A stretch of 27,410 nucleotides of DNA, taken from the NCBI GenBank assembly GCA_036626215.1, contig JAZKSG010000018.1, forward strand, positions 1 to 27,410, in the 5' to 3' direction. This document shows positions 1 to 7,950 of the stretch, one piece after another (position 1 is the stretch's first letter; every line of letters starts with the position of its first letter). Both the position numbers and the translations under genes were made by a program. The notes beneath the pieces are model-generated. The model had not been told where the DNA came from and did no database searches. It saw only the letters and a program-made list of their open reading frames with translations. The stretch is from JAZKSG01 sp036626215 (GTDB lineage Archaea > Thermoplasmatota > E2 > DHVEG-1).

Positions 1-130
1 CCCGTGAGCTTGCTCCGATTGGGATAGCAGATTTCAGGCGATTCAATTTACTTTTTTGTATTCTTTTGCATAAAAAATTGATAAGTTTTTTCCGTTTAGC
101 TGGAAAAAACTGTGTAGAGTCTCTTTTATA
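1..130. other. Unexplained GC-richer stub at the window edge followed by T-rich DNA
   Basis: Bases 1-46 are clearly richer in G and C than the DNA that follows and hold a small inverted repeat (GAGC-TT-GCTC at 7-16). Bases 50-140 are rich in T runs. One frame on the plus strand is open from base 3 to a stop near 130, but its translation is not recognisable as a protein. A GC-rich patch followed by T runs in an AT-rich archaeon could be the 3' end of a non-coding RNA transcript with a poly-T terminator, but I see no tRNA T-loop, CCA end or C/D boxes. The rest lies outside the window. Confidence 0.2.
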
Positions 131-190
131 AATTTTTTCTTTATAACTTTTTAATAGTAGTTTTCCATTACATTTTATACAAAAACTTTA

Positions 191-220
191 TTATATAAAA
201 AGTTAATATATTATATATAG
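191..220 (+). promoter_or_regulatory. A/T promoter region of the C25 peptidase gene
   Basis: Two TATA-like strings (TTATATAAAA at 191-200 and TTATATATAG at 211-220) precede the ATG at 253. The second would place transcription start near 240, giving a leader of roughly a dozen bases. No strong Shine-Dalgarno is seen. Confidence 0.4.
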
Positions 221-252
221 CGATAAATAAAAACTATGAGAAGTGAGAACTT

Positions 253-2178
253 ATGAATGATAAAAATATGAAAAGAACTCTTGCTGTAATAGCTGTTATA
301 ATAATTGTTATATCAGCCATAACCGCAGGACTGTTACTTAACACCGACATCGTCGAAGAAGACTCTAAAGAAAAAACAACAGAAAAACTCCCGCCAGGAG
401 TAAAATTAATCGAAAAAAAATATAGTTTCTCTGATCCTATCATAGAATCTGATTATGAAAAAGAACGAAGTGTTGTTAAAGTTAAGGAAGCAGACTTCCA
501 CATGGTTTGTGATCAAAAACCGGTTTTACCTGTTAACTTAACCAAATTTAGATTTCCTCTTGGTACAAAAATTTTAGATTTAGAGTACGAATATTCAGAA
601 GTTGAAACTGAAAGTATTTCCTATATGCTTTCTTACGGTTCTTGTTCTACTGCAACAGAAGAAAGTGAAAGGATATATCGGAGTGGTGAGATGTATCCTT
701 CTGATTTCGTGACATATCATACCGGCGGCGGTTTAATAGAAAATGAACACAAAACATTTCTCAACGTTAGAATTTACCCTGTAACCTATACTCCGATGAA
801 AGACCAGATACATTCCGTAGAAAATGTAACAGTTAAAATCAAATATAAACTACCTGAAACCCCTATGTTAGAAGACCGAGATGAAAAAGATTTATTGATA
901 CTTTCACCCGAAGAATACAGTGAAAATTTACAACCACTTGTAGAACACAAGGAAGAAATAGGGATCAGAACCAAATTAGCTACACTTGAAGAGATTGATG
1001 GTAATACCCCAGGTATAGATGCAGCTGAACAAGTAAAATATTACATAAAAGAAAGCATCGAAGATCTCGGAGTCAAATACGTATTGCTAGTTGGAGGAAG
1101 AAAAGCCAAAACCTCTGAATGGATGTTCCCTGTACGATACAGTCATGTGGTTATAAGGGAAGGCACTCAGGAATTAGTAGAACCAAAATTTTTGAGTGAT
1201 CTATATTTCGCGGATATTTATAATAGTGAAGGCAATTTCTCTAGTTGGGATAGCAATCATAACCAGATTTATGCTGAATATAAAGATGGAAAATGGAAAG
1301 ATGAAGTAGATCTTTATCCAGATGTCAGACTTGGGCGTTTACCCTGCCGGAACACTAAGGAATTAAACATAATTGTTGATAAAATAATAAATTACGAAAA
1401 CATGGAAAAAGGCGATTGGTTTGACAGGATGGTCATGGTGAGTGGTGACCACTGGGATGATCCTGATTCTATAGATGAAGGAAGTCGTATAGTTGAAGAA
1501 ACTTCTGGAATTATGTCAGATTTTGAACCTGTAAAAATTTTGGCGCAGAAGGAAAAAACACTTACTGTTAGGGATATCAACAAAGAAATCAACAAAGGTG
1601 CAGGTTTTCTTTACTTCTGCGGTCATGGTGGTCCTACTTTATGGGGTATCCATTATCCGCCTGATGCCTCTGGATGGGGGCCATCACTTTTCCGTTTTAT
1701 TCGAAAAGACGGTTTACTTCCACTGAATTATTACTATGCGTTCTACTTTAATTTCCTTAGAAACAAAGATAAACTACCGGTTACAGTAGTTGGAGGATGT
1801 TACAATGCACAGTTTGATATATACCAGGATAAAAAAATACTTCCGGTAAAAGACTGTTGGGCATGGAAGTTAGCCAGCCATAAACGAGGGGGGAGCATTG
1901 CCACTATAGCAAACACGGCATTAGGAACTCACTCTATGGGTGATGCAGACTATGATGGTGTAAACGACTATGTTGAAACATTAGACGGATGGTTGGAAAT
2001 GAAATTCTTTAAACTCTATTCCAATGAAAACAAAAATGTTTTAGGGCAGCTGCATCAGGAATCTATGACTCATTATCTTAACCAGTTTTTGGGTAATAAC
2101 GATGAAATGGATCCAAAAATGGTACAACAATGGGTTCTATTTGGAGATCCATCTCTCAGAATCAAAGATGTAACATAA
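253..2178 (+). CDS. Membrane-anchored gingipain-like cysteine peptidase (family C25)
   Basis: A 641-residue protein with one N-terminal hydrophobic segment (about residues 8-30: LAVIAVIIIVISAITAGLLL) that acts as a signal or membrane anchor, so the enzyme should work outside the cell. Residues about 60-200 are a beta-rich prodomain-like region. From about residue 210 the C25 fold begins (DLLILSPEEY). The catalytic His is H458 in YFCGHGGPTLWG and the nucleophile is C516 in VVGGCYNAQFD, both in the family's order and context. C25 enzymes cleave after Arg or Lys; the specificity here is not readable. It ends with FGDPSLRI, typical of the C25 domain end. No C-terminal sorting domain follows. Likely role is breakdown of external protein. 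It is followed by a PAP2-like gene with its own promoter. Confidence 0.88.
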   Translation: MNDKNMKRTLAVIAVIIIVISAITAGLLLNTDIVEEDSKEKTTEKLPPGVKLIEKKYSFSDPIIESDYEKERSVVKVKEADFHMVCDQKPVLPVNLTKFRFPLGTKILDLEYEYSEVETESISYMLSYGSCSTATEESERIYRSGEMYPSDFVTYHTGGGLIENEHKTFLNVRIYPVTYTPMKDQIHSVENVTVKIKYKLPETPMLEDRDEKDLLILSPEEYSENLQPLVEHKEEIGIRTKLATLEEIDGNTPGIDAAEQVKYYIKESIEDLGVKYVLLVGGRKAKTSEWMFPVRYSHVVIREGTQELVEPKFLSDLYFADIYNSEGNFSSWDSNHNQIYAEYKDGKWKDEVDLYPDVRLGRLPCRNTKELNIIVDKIINYENMEKGDWFDRMVMVSGDHWDDPDSIDEGSRIVEETSGIMSDFEPVKILAQKEKTLTVRDINKEINKGAGFLYFCGHGGPTLWGIHYPPDASGWGPSLFRFIRKDGLLPLNYYYAFYFNFLRNKDKLPVTVVGGCYNAQFDIYQDKKILPVKDCWAWKLASHKRGGSIATIANTALGTHSMGDADYDGVNDYVETLDGWLEMKFFKLYSNENKNVLGQLHQESMTHYLNQFLGNNDEMDPKMVQQWVLFGDPSLRIKDVT

Positions 2179-2243
2179 TATAAAAAATAGCTCAGGTTTA
2201 TAATCAACCCCTATTTTCTACTTTTTAAAAGTGAAAATTAGAT

Positions 2244-2831
2244 ATGGTAAATAAAGAAAAAATTGCTGAAAACATTTCAAAGGTTTTTTCACCTGTAGTG
2301 ATGGCTTTTATACCTACATTGTTGTTCAGTCTTTATCCGCAATTTGAAACACAAAACTTTAATTTCTGGATAAGTTTAGCATCGGGTATATTTTTTCTTT
2401 CAATATTTCCAGCTCTAGCAGTTTTATATTATACTAGAAAAGGAAAAATCGATTTATGGGTTTCTGATCGGGAGGCCCGTTCTCCGTTCTATCTGATAGC
2501 CATTATAGGATATGTTTTAGCTTCAATAGTTTTTTACTATCTCGACTATCATCTAATGTTTATACTGTCAGTAGCGTACATCTATGTAACCGGTGTTTTA
2601 CTTCTTGTAAATCTACTGTGGAAGGTAAGTACTCATAGTGGTGGTGTAACCGGTCCGATTACAGCATTAATTTACGTTTTCGGATGGAAAGCTACACCTT
2701 TCCTCGTTTTCATTCCGATTGTTTTTTGGGCTAGAAAGAAACTCAAAGCACATACTTTTTCACAGCTTATAGCTGGCGTTATAATAGCAGGTTTCACCAC
2801 CTGGATTGTTTATGTTATTTTATACTCATAA
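2244..2831 (+). CDS. PAP2-family membrane phosphatase-like protein
   Basis: A 195-residue integral membrane protein with about five hydrophobic segments. Phosphatase motifs are visible in family order: DREARSP near residues 77-83 (the K/R-x-R-P motif region) and KVSTHSGGVTGP near residues 127-138, which merges the SGH-like motif and catalytic His. Members of the PAP2 superfamily remove phosphate from lipid or polyprenyl phosphates at the membrane. Archaeal proteins of this short type with DREER and a KxSxHxxGxxGP motif are usually annotated only as PAP2-like, and the substrate is unknown. A TATA-like GTTTATAAT lies near 2198-2206 upstream. It converges on the aminotransferase gene. Confidence 0.75.
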   Translation: MVNKEKIAENISKVFSPVVMAFIPTLLFSLYPQFETQNFNFWISLASGIFFLSIFPALAVLYYTRKGKIDLWVSDREARSPFYLIAIIGYVLASIVFYYLDYHLMFILSVAYIYVTGVLLLVNLLWKVSTHSGGVTGPITALIYVFGWKATPFLVFIPIVFWARKKLKAHTFSQLIAGVIIAGFTTWIVYVILYS

Positions 2832-2859
2832 AAAAAAGAAGATGTAGATGATTGTTTAT

Positions 2860-3936
2860 TTACAACCCTGCTGTTTCTTCTATAGCATCAGTTAACTCTT
2901 TAACACTTTCAACGGTATGGTCGCCCATATGGCCGATACGGAATGTCTTCTCTTTAAGTTTTGAACCATAGCCATTGGCGAACACCATATCATATTTCTC
3001 ATTGATTTTCTTCCTTAACTCTGCAATGTTTATACCCTGTGTATTTTTTATTGTACTAACCGTCTGGGACCAATATCCTTCCTCGGGGAACATTTCAAAA
3101 TGTTTTTTAGCCCAGTTTTGAGTGTATTCAGCCATTTCCTGGTGTCGTTTAGACCGGTTTTTATGTCCCTCCTCAAGCATGTGTTTCATTTGTTTCCGAT
3201 AAGCAAGCATCAATGACACAGCAGGCGTTTGGTGCGTCTGCCCTTTCTTCTTGTAGTAATCTATATTTCTTTTGAAACCTCCATACCATGATCCTGAATC
3301 CGTTTCACAGCTACGGTCATAAGCTTTATCGTTTACCACGCAGACGCTTAAACCCGGCGGCATAGCAAATGCTTTCTGAACGGAGCTAAAAATCACATCA
3401 ATATTACTTTTTTCAATATCTATATAGTCTCCACCGAGACAGGAGATTGCATCAATTACAAACAAAGTGTCAGGATAGTCTTTCAATACTTGCCCGATTT
3501 CTTCAATTGGATTACGTACACCTGTAGATGTTTCATTCATTACACAGGTAAAGGCATCATAGTCTTTCTTCTCAAGAGCCTCTTTTACATCATCTGGTTT
3601 AACAGCTTTTCCCCATTCATATTCTAAACGATCAACGTTTTTACCGAGTCTATCAGCGATATTAGCTTGTCTTTCACTAAAACTACCGCAGGTAGCACAT
3701 AAAACATCTTTATCCACACAGTCCATAACGCTACTTTCCATGAAAGCAGTTCCGGAAGCTGTTAAAATTATCACGTGGTTGTCTGTATCTAAAAACTTCT
3801 TTGTGTCTTCAACGATAGTAGTGTATAAATCTGTCATAGTCTGTGATCGATGACCAAAAATCCATTCATTCATCGCTTCAATAACTTCTTTCCTGACTTC
3901 AGTTGGACCAGGTATAAACAATTTTTTATGTGTCAT
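2860..3936 (-). CDS. Class V (alanine/serine-glyoxylate type) PLP-dependent aminotransferase
   Basis: A 358-residue PLP enzyme of fold type I. The N-terminus KLFIPGPTEV is the hallmark of the alanine-glyoxylate/serine-pyruvate aminotransferase group. LTASGTAFMESS binds the cofactor phosphate, FVIDAISCLGG carries the pyridine-binding Asp, and FSSVQKAFAMPPGLS carries the Schiff-base Lys. It could serve serine or alanine-glyoxylate exchange or stand in as a phosphoserine aminotransferase; the sequence does not decide. An upstream in-frame start at 3987 is possible, but ATG at 3936 is preferred because GGTGAG sits nine bases upstream and the family motif begins six residues later. A promoter with an overlapping palindrome lies at 4002-4019, and an Lrp-type regulator is encoded just upstream on the same strand. 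Confidence 0.88.
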   Translation of the reverse strand: MTHKKLFIPGPTEVRKEVIEAMNEWIFGHRSQTMTDLYTTIVEDTKKFLDTDNHVIILTASGTAFMESSVMDCVDKDVLCATCGSFSERQANIADRLGKNVDRLEYEWGKAVKPDDVKEALEKKDYDAFTCVMNETSTGVRNPIEEIGQVLKDYPDTLFVIDAISCLGGDYIDIEKSNIDVIFSSVQKAFAMPPGLSVCVVNDKAYDRSCETDSGSWYGGFKRNIDYYKKKGQTHQTPAVSLMLAYRKQMKHMLEEGHKNRSKRHQEMAEYTQNWAKKHFEMFPEEGYWSQTVSTIKNTQGINIAELRKKINEKYDMVFANGYGSKLKEKTFRIGHMGDHTVESVKELTDAIEETAGL

Positions 3937-4001
3937 TTTTTCAGGACTCACCCCATATAAACAATATCTTTTGTATCTGAAAAACAATCAAAAGAAATTG
4001 C

Positions 4002-4019
4002 TTTATAACCGTTGCGGTT
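4002..4019 (-). promoter_or_regulatory. TATA box with overlapping palindrome upstream of the aminotransferase
   Basis: Read on the minus strand, AACCG-CAA-CGGTT (4019-4007) runs directly into the TATA-like GGTTATAAAG (4010-4001). The dyad overlaps the upstream edge of the TATA box, where TFB binds. Transcription would start near 3980, leaving a leader of about 44 bases that contains the GGTGAG ribosome binding site. The place suits a repressor operator. The adjacent Lrp/AsnC regulator is the obvious candidate ligand, which is an inference. Confidence 0.4.
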
Positions 4020-4098
4020 TTTTAACAAAACAAACAGATGAGATGCACTTATTAGCAAATAGCTTTGATAAATATATTAAAAAAGTTTTTATTTTACT

Positions 4099-4623
4099 TC
4101 AGAAAAACTCTTTCAATTCATCAATTTTTGGGTTGATCACCCCTCTTTTCTCAACTGTGAAAACATTTTCCAACAGTTCAACTTCTTTGATTATCCCTTC
4201 ATATTCTTCAGATAGTTTCTCACCAAACTTTTTTACTTCTTTCAAACCTTTTGCTGAAAGAATAAACAACCAATCATGTTCACCATTTAAAAACATGCTA
4301 TACTCTATGTCTACACCAAGTTTTTTGCCTTTCTTCTGCATAGTCAAATCAGTTATTTTATCAACCCATTTTTTACCGGGTTGCATTGATCTCTTAATAA
4401 GCATTACAAATTTTTTTTGATCTACTTTATCATCGTCTACCACAGCTGTGTATCCCCAGATGTCATTATTTTTCTCTAATCTTTTTATAATCCTCCAGAC
4501 TTTCTGCCTAGAAAAACCAAGTTCTTCTGCCATCTGGTTTACACTATCTCTACTGTCCTTTTGAAGAAGAGATATTACTTTCTTTTCGTCCTTCTCCATT
4601 TGTTCTCTGCTTCTTCTAGCCAT
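4099..4623 (-). CDS. Lrp/AsnC-family transcriptional regulator
   Basis: A 174-residue DNA-binding protein. Residues about 10-60 form the winged helix-turn-helix (KKVISLLQKDSRDSVNQMAE, then LGFSRQKVWRIIKRLEKNNDI and GYTAVVDDDK), which matches the Lrp/AsnC N-terminal domain. The C-terminal part (about 72-165) has the alternating beta/alpha pattern of the RAM ligand-binding domain but is divergent and longer than the usual 75 residues. Two GAGGT strings lie within 20 bases upstream of the ATG. Lrp-type proteins in archaea commonly act on amino-acid metabolism. It lies 162 bases upstream of the aminotransferase on the same strand and may control it. The effector is not readable. Confidence 0.85.
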   Translation of the reverse strand: MARRSREQMEKDEKKVISLLQKDSRDSVNQMAEELGFSRQKVWRIIKRLEKNNDIWGYTAVVDDDKVDQKKFVMLIKRSMQPGKKWVDKITDLTMQKKGKKLGVDIEYSMFLNGEHDWLFILSAKGLKEVKKFGEKLSEEYEGIIKEVELLENVFTVEKRGVINPKIDELKEFF

Positions 4624-4748
4624 ACCTCTTTTACCTCTTCATTCTAAGACTACTTACAATGTTTTATTTAAACATTTTTGCTATAAATATAAATTTATTG
4701 TTGCGATTATTTGACAAATACATCATGTTTGGAGACAAAAATAGGAGA

Positions 4749-5504
4749 TTAACTATTTTTTTCTTTTACTTTTTCAACTATTTTAGGTAGTACTTCTCCT
4801 GCTTTAGCTTTTAAAGTATAATCTGACAACAAACGCGAAATATTTGTTTCCTCTAAATTAATATCAACAATTTTAGCATCATTTCTCTTTGCTGTAAATG
4901 GAATATTAGCTGCAGGATAAACCACAGCAGAAGTACCTACAATCAGCATCAGATCACATGACTCTGCTTCATCCACACCTTTTTGATAAGCATCAACAGG
5001 TAGTGATTCTCCAAACATTATCACATCAGGTTTAAAAATATGTCCACATCTACATCTCGGAACATTATCACTAAAGTCAAAATCATCTATCTTTCTTTTC
5101 TTTCCACAGTTCAAACATTTCAAAAATCTAAAATTACCGTGAAACTCTACCACATTTCTACTACCTGCATCCTGATGAAGATTATCCACATTTTGAGTGA
5201 TGACATAATCAACCATCCCCATTTCTTCCAATTCAGCTAAACTATAATGAGCAGCGTTAGGCCTCGCTTTTGTAATCTCATTTGCCATCTCTCTTAACAT
5301 AACCCAACATTTCTCAGGGTTATTCTTAAAAGAAGAGATATGTCCGTACTCCATTGGGTCATACTTTTCCCAAACACCATCTTTCCCTCTAAAAGGAGCT
5401 ATACCGCTTTCAACTGAGATACCTGCACCGGTTAAAACTACAGTTTTGTCTGCTTCTAAAATACAATCAGTAACTTTATCTATTAATGCTTCTCTATCGT
5501 TCAT
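4749..5504 (-). CDS. cobB: Sir2-family NAD-dependent protein deacylase
   Basis: A 251-residue sirtuin, full length for the prokaryotic family. Motifs in order: GAGISVESGIAPFRG (NAD binding), TQNVDNLHQDAG with the catalytic His following in VEFHGNF, a four-Cys zinc ribbon (CLNC then PRCRCG), FKPDVIMFGESLP, and IVGTSAVVYPAA. The third and fourth zinc cysteines are unusually close (C-R-C) but all four are present. The enzyme removes acetyl or other acyl groups from lysines, producing nicotinamide and O-acyl-ADP-ribose; Alba is a known archaeal sirtuin target in Sulfolobus. A TATA-like ATATTTAAAA lies about 25-30 bases upstream of the ATG. Confidence 0.93.
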   Translation of the reverse strand: MNDREALIDKVTDCILEADKTVVLTGAGISVESGIAPFRGKDGVWEKYDPMEYGHISSFKNNPEKCWVMLREMANEITKARPNAAHYSLAELEEMGMVDYVITQNVDNLHQDAGSRNVVEFHGNFRFLKCLNCGKKRKIDDFDFSDNVPRCRCGHIFKPDVIMFGESLPVDAYQKGVDEAESCDLMLIVGTSAVVYPAANIPFTAKRNDAKIVDINLEETNISRLLSDYTLKAKAGEVLPKIVEKVKEKNS

Positions 5505-5547
5505 AACAATTCTACAAAATACAACTGTTTTTTAAATATTTTAACCT

Positions 5548-6258
5548 TTAACTCTTAAAGAAAACTTCCCAATAAACAGTAGATGCTAACCAATTATGAC
5601 TATCGATCAATTTTTCATCAATTCTATTGATTTTTTCTGCTAAATCTATGGGTAACAATTGATAGACGCCATAGGGGAACAGGAAAAAAGGATAGGATTT
5701 AATCTTTCTAACAAAATTCAAATCAGCAATTATATCTCCTATACAAGAATTGGAATACATATGGCTGTCTTGAGGGAGACACCATTGATACATAACTCTA
5801 AAACTGAGAGGATGAAGAGTTTCAAAAATCATTTTCTCCCTAGTAACTCTTTTGACCTCCTCTATAAAACGCGGGATCCTCTCTTTTTTTAATAAATGTA
5901 AAAAACGAATACTTATTGTAATATCAAACACTTCATCCTCAAAAGGGAGTTCAAAGGCATCTCCTTGAATATATTCTGCACTTCTATTCTTCAACATCTC
6001 TTTACTGGCATCTAAACCGATAACCTTTCCCCCTTTTCTAGATAACAACTCTGCAAAACGCCCTGTCCCTGTAGCGATATCTAATATTTTTTTATCTTTA
6101 GGGTTAACAAGATTAAGAACAATTTTTTTCTCTTTTCGATCGAGTATTTTTCCCCCTCTACTGAAACGGGTTTTATCGTATTTCTCCGCTATTTTTTTAT
6201 CTCTATACCACTTTGGACCTTCTTTAAACATATTTCCATCAACAACGATACATTTCAT
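5548..6258 (-). CDS. Class I SAM-dependent methyltransferase
   Basis: A methyltransferase of about 236 residues. The SAM-binding motif I is ILDIATGTGRFAELL, followed by acidic motif II GLDASKEML, then QGDAFELPFEDEVFD and ISIRFLHLL (motif III/IV region). It resembles the UbiE/MenG-like Methyltransf_11 group. The substrate cannot be read. The longest open frame begins at a TTG at 6303, which is unlikely; ATG at 6258 or ATG at 6231 (MFKEGPKWYRD, with GATGGA just before it) are better. I report 6258 but 6231 is nearly as good. It is divergent from the kinase-like gene at 6359. Confidence 0.82.
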   Translation of the reverse strand: MKCIVVDGNMFKEGPKWYRDKKIAEKYDKTRFSRGGKILDRKEKKIVLNLVNPKDKKILDIATGTGRFAELLSRKGGKVIGLDASKEMLKNRSAEYIQGDAFELPFEDEVFDITISIRFLHLLKKERIPRFIEEVKRVTREKMIFETLHPLSFRVMYQWCLPQDSHMYSNSCIGDIIADLNFVRKIKSYPFFLFPYGVYQLLPIDLAEKINRIDEKLIDSHNWLASTVYWEVFFKS

Positions 6259-6358
6259 AAAAAAGCAGAGGTAAATTAAGCCTTGCTTTTTGATATCAAT
6301 CAATAATTATCGAAAGAATTATTATGAGTCTATCATTTTAAGCTCATAGATTTACACT

Positions 6359-7213
6359 ATGAAATATAGAGATGACTCCCAGATAGTTTCATCAGCCGAA
6401 ATAGATCGTCTAAACAAAGAAAGCATATTTGAAACTCCTTTCTTCAACAAAGAAGAGAATAATAGCTACGGACACTTTGGTAGCGTAATCAAAGAAATAA
6501 AAGATGGAAATGATGGTACCCACCTAGTAAAAATCCGCCCTCCTTTTTTTCTTCTAGGAGGAGCATTAAGCAATATAACGCGGATATTATCGGGTACAAA
6601 AACAAGGAAAATACTAGATCATAAAAAATGGCAGAATAGAGAAATTTCCTGTATTAAAAGCCTCTATCCTGATCTAAAAATCAATGCCACACCCTACGTG
6701 AATAGTATACTGATAGAAAAGATAGATGGAAAGGTCGCCTATGACATCCTACGTGATGACAAAATATGTAACGATGAGAAAAAAAATATTATAATAAAAA
6801 TAGCTAAAGGTTTAAGAGATATACACGAGAAAGATTTATATCATGGGGAGCCAAACACTCAGAATTGTATAATATCCAATGAAGACGAGTTATATTGGAT
6901 AGATTTTGAAATCGAATATTTTGATAACCTCGCCTCGGAAGAAAAAAAGGCAAATGATTTGGAACAACTACTCTTCTCAATTTTAGGTGCCTTTGAAAAA
7001 GAGGGTGAAATTGGGATTGGAGATCATGAGATGATTGATATAATTCTTGATAGCTACGGTGATGAAGAAATAAAACAAATCTTTTTAGATAATCCTAATC
7101 TACCTTCAATTGCACCCTCTCGGATGTATCAACTTTCTTTTTCTTCTGCCTACCGTTTCTATCAGTCTCAACTTAAGCTTATGGAATATGTCGAAGAGAA
7201 GAATGTTTTTTGA
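6359..7213 (+). CDS. Divergent protein kinase-like (Bud32/LPS-kinase-like) protein
   Basis: A 284-residue protein with a kinase-like fold readable from its spaced motifs: a beta-strand Lys (K58 in HLVKIRPP), a helix-C Glu (E95 in WQNREISC), a hinge (ILIEKIDGK), a catalytic loop HGEPNTQN (residues 162-169) and a metal-binding DFE (D182-E184). The usual catalytic HGD/HRD Asp is Glu here (HGE), and DFG is DFE. Bud32, RIO and bacterial Kdo/WaaP-type kinases all show H-G-D-x-x-x-x-N, so this belongs to that atypical group but is not a standard Bud32, which has IDFGL. Activity is uncertain because of the Asp to Glu change. Neighbours give no functional clue. Confidence 0.65.
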   Translation: MKYRDDSQIVSSAEIDRLNKESIFETPFFNKEENNSYGHFGSVIKEIKDGNDGTHLVKIRPPFFLLGGALSNITRILSGTKTRKILDHKKWQNREISCIKSLYPDLKINATPYVNSILIEKIDGKVAYDILRDDKICNDEKKNIIIKIAKGLRDIHEKDLYHGEPNTQNCIISNEDELYWIDFEIEYFDNLASEEKKANDLEQLLFSILGAFEKEGEIGIGDHEMIDIILDSYGDEEIKQIFLDNPNLPSIAPSRMYQLSFSSAYRFYQSQLKLMEYVEEKNVF

Positions 7214-7219
7214 ATAATA

Positions 7220-7226
7220 TTTATAA
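7220..7226 (+). promoter_or_regulatory. TATA box of the C/D box sRNA
   Basis: TTTATAA centred at 7223 lies 26 bases before 7249, where the terminal stem of the guide RNA begins. This is the normal archaeal TATA-to-start distance, so the sRNA appears to have its own promoter rather than being processed from the upstream gene. Confidence 0.6.
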
Positions 7227-7248
7227 CCCATTAGTTTCTATAAAAAGT

Positions 7249-7325
7249 ATGGAGTCCTATGATGAGATGCGTAGGATACTGTAAAGCTGGCAGATGATGA
7301 AAGACGGGCGAACTGAGGGCTCCAT
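7249..7325 (+). ncRNA. Archaeal C/D box guide sRNA, D guide predicted to target 16S C1402
   Basis: All parts are visible. A 9-bp terminal stem pairs ATGGAGTCC (7249-7257) with GGGCTCCAT (7317-7325), with one G-U. Box C is ATGATGA (7259-7265), box D' CTGT (7279-7282, variant of CTGA), box C' ATGATGA (7294-7300) and box D CTGA (7313-7316). Guide lengths are 13 bases (C to D') and 12 bases (C' to D), the archaeal norm. The D guide (7301-7312) contains GACGGGCG, perfectly complementary over eight bases to CGCCCGUC of 16S rRNA (E. coli 1400-1407). The fifth base upstream of box D (G7308) pairs with C1402, the predicted 2'-O-methylation site. I could not assign the D' target. A TATA box precedes it, and a T7 run follows at 7343-7349. 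Confidence 0.88.
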
Positions 7326-7337
7326 TTAAAGCTTAAT

Positions 7338-7895
7338 TTATATTTTTTTCAGATCTTTCCACCATTCTACAGAAGACATATCTTTTAGTTTTTTGAAGAG
7401 TAGTTTTCCTGATTCAGTTTGAATTCTTTTAGATGTTTTATCAAACCAATCCCGAGCGGAGGTGAAGCCTTGTTCAATGTATTCTTTAGCTGTTGCAGCC
7501 ATATCTAGTAAATCTGCATCTTTTGCGATAACACCCGCCGTGTTTCTCTTGTATTCACATTTTTTCCAGAGGGACAGAATTTCATCACTGATCTCGAGTG
7601 GTTCCAGTTGTTCTTTAACCGCTTTTTCCTCTCCACTTTTTATGTATCTATTAGCTACTTTATGTATGTCGCCTATTCTACATTCTCCTATATCATGAAA
7701 AACTAAAATTGTGCAAACTTCTTCTGGATGCTTGTATTCTTCCATTGAAGCTAAAAGGTATCCTATCTGGGCTGCTCTAAGTGAATGTTCTGCTACGCTC
7801 TCCGGTTTTTTTATTCCACAGAGTTTCCAACCCTCTCGTTGTACTCTTCTCAGTTGTCCTAACTCAAAAATAAATTTACAGATTTTTTCTTCCAT
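7338..7895 (-). CDS. HD-domain 5'-deoxynucleotidase (YfbR/HDDC2-like)
   Basis: A 185-residue HD-superfamily phosphohydrolase. Metal ligands are visible: the His of SVAEHSLRAAQ (about residue 36), the HD pair of LVFHDIGECRIGD (about 66-68) and the later Asp of AKDADLLDMAA (about 125-130). N-terminal LGQLRRVQREGW followed by SVAEHS is the signature of the HDDC2/YfbR group, which removes phosphate from deoxynucleoside 5'-monophosphates with a divalent metal. Length fits the family. The gene is convergent with the guide RNA and divergent from the PurM/HypE-like gene. GGGAG lies just upstream of the ATG. Confidence 0.87.
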   Translation of the reverse strand: MEEKICKFIFELGQLRRVQREGWKLCGIKKPESVAEHSLRAAQIGYLLASMEEYKHPEEVCTILVFHDIGECRIGDIHKVANRYIKSGEEKAVKEQLEPLEISDEILSLWKKCEYKRNTAGVIAKDADLLDMAATAKEYIEQGFTSARDWFDKTSKRIQTESGKLLFKKLKDMSSVEWWKDLKKI

Positions 7896-7950
7896 AACTC
7901 CCTGAGGTATAACGTTTAAGGTTTAAAAAATAAATTGTGATATTTTGACG

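Noticed and set aside
1..46. End of a tRNA or rRNA gene at the window edge
   Set aside because: No T-loop (GTTCRAATC-like), acceptor stem or recognised rRNA end could be matched.
3971..4420. A 149-residue plus-strand ORF opposite the Lrp-type gene
   Set aside because: It is antisense to a well-supported regulator, its composition is that of a shadow frame, and it has no ribosome binding site.
7251..7330. A Rho-independent-type terminator for the kinase-like gene (the stem GGAGTCC/GGGCTCC)
   Set aside because: The stem ends enclose ordered C, D', C' and D boxes with correct guide lengths, which identifies a guide RNA instead.
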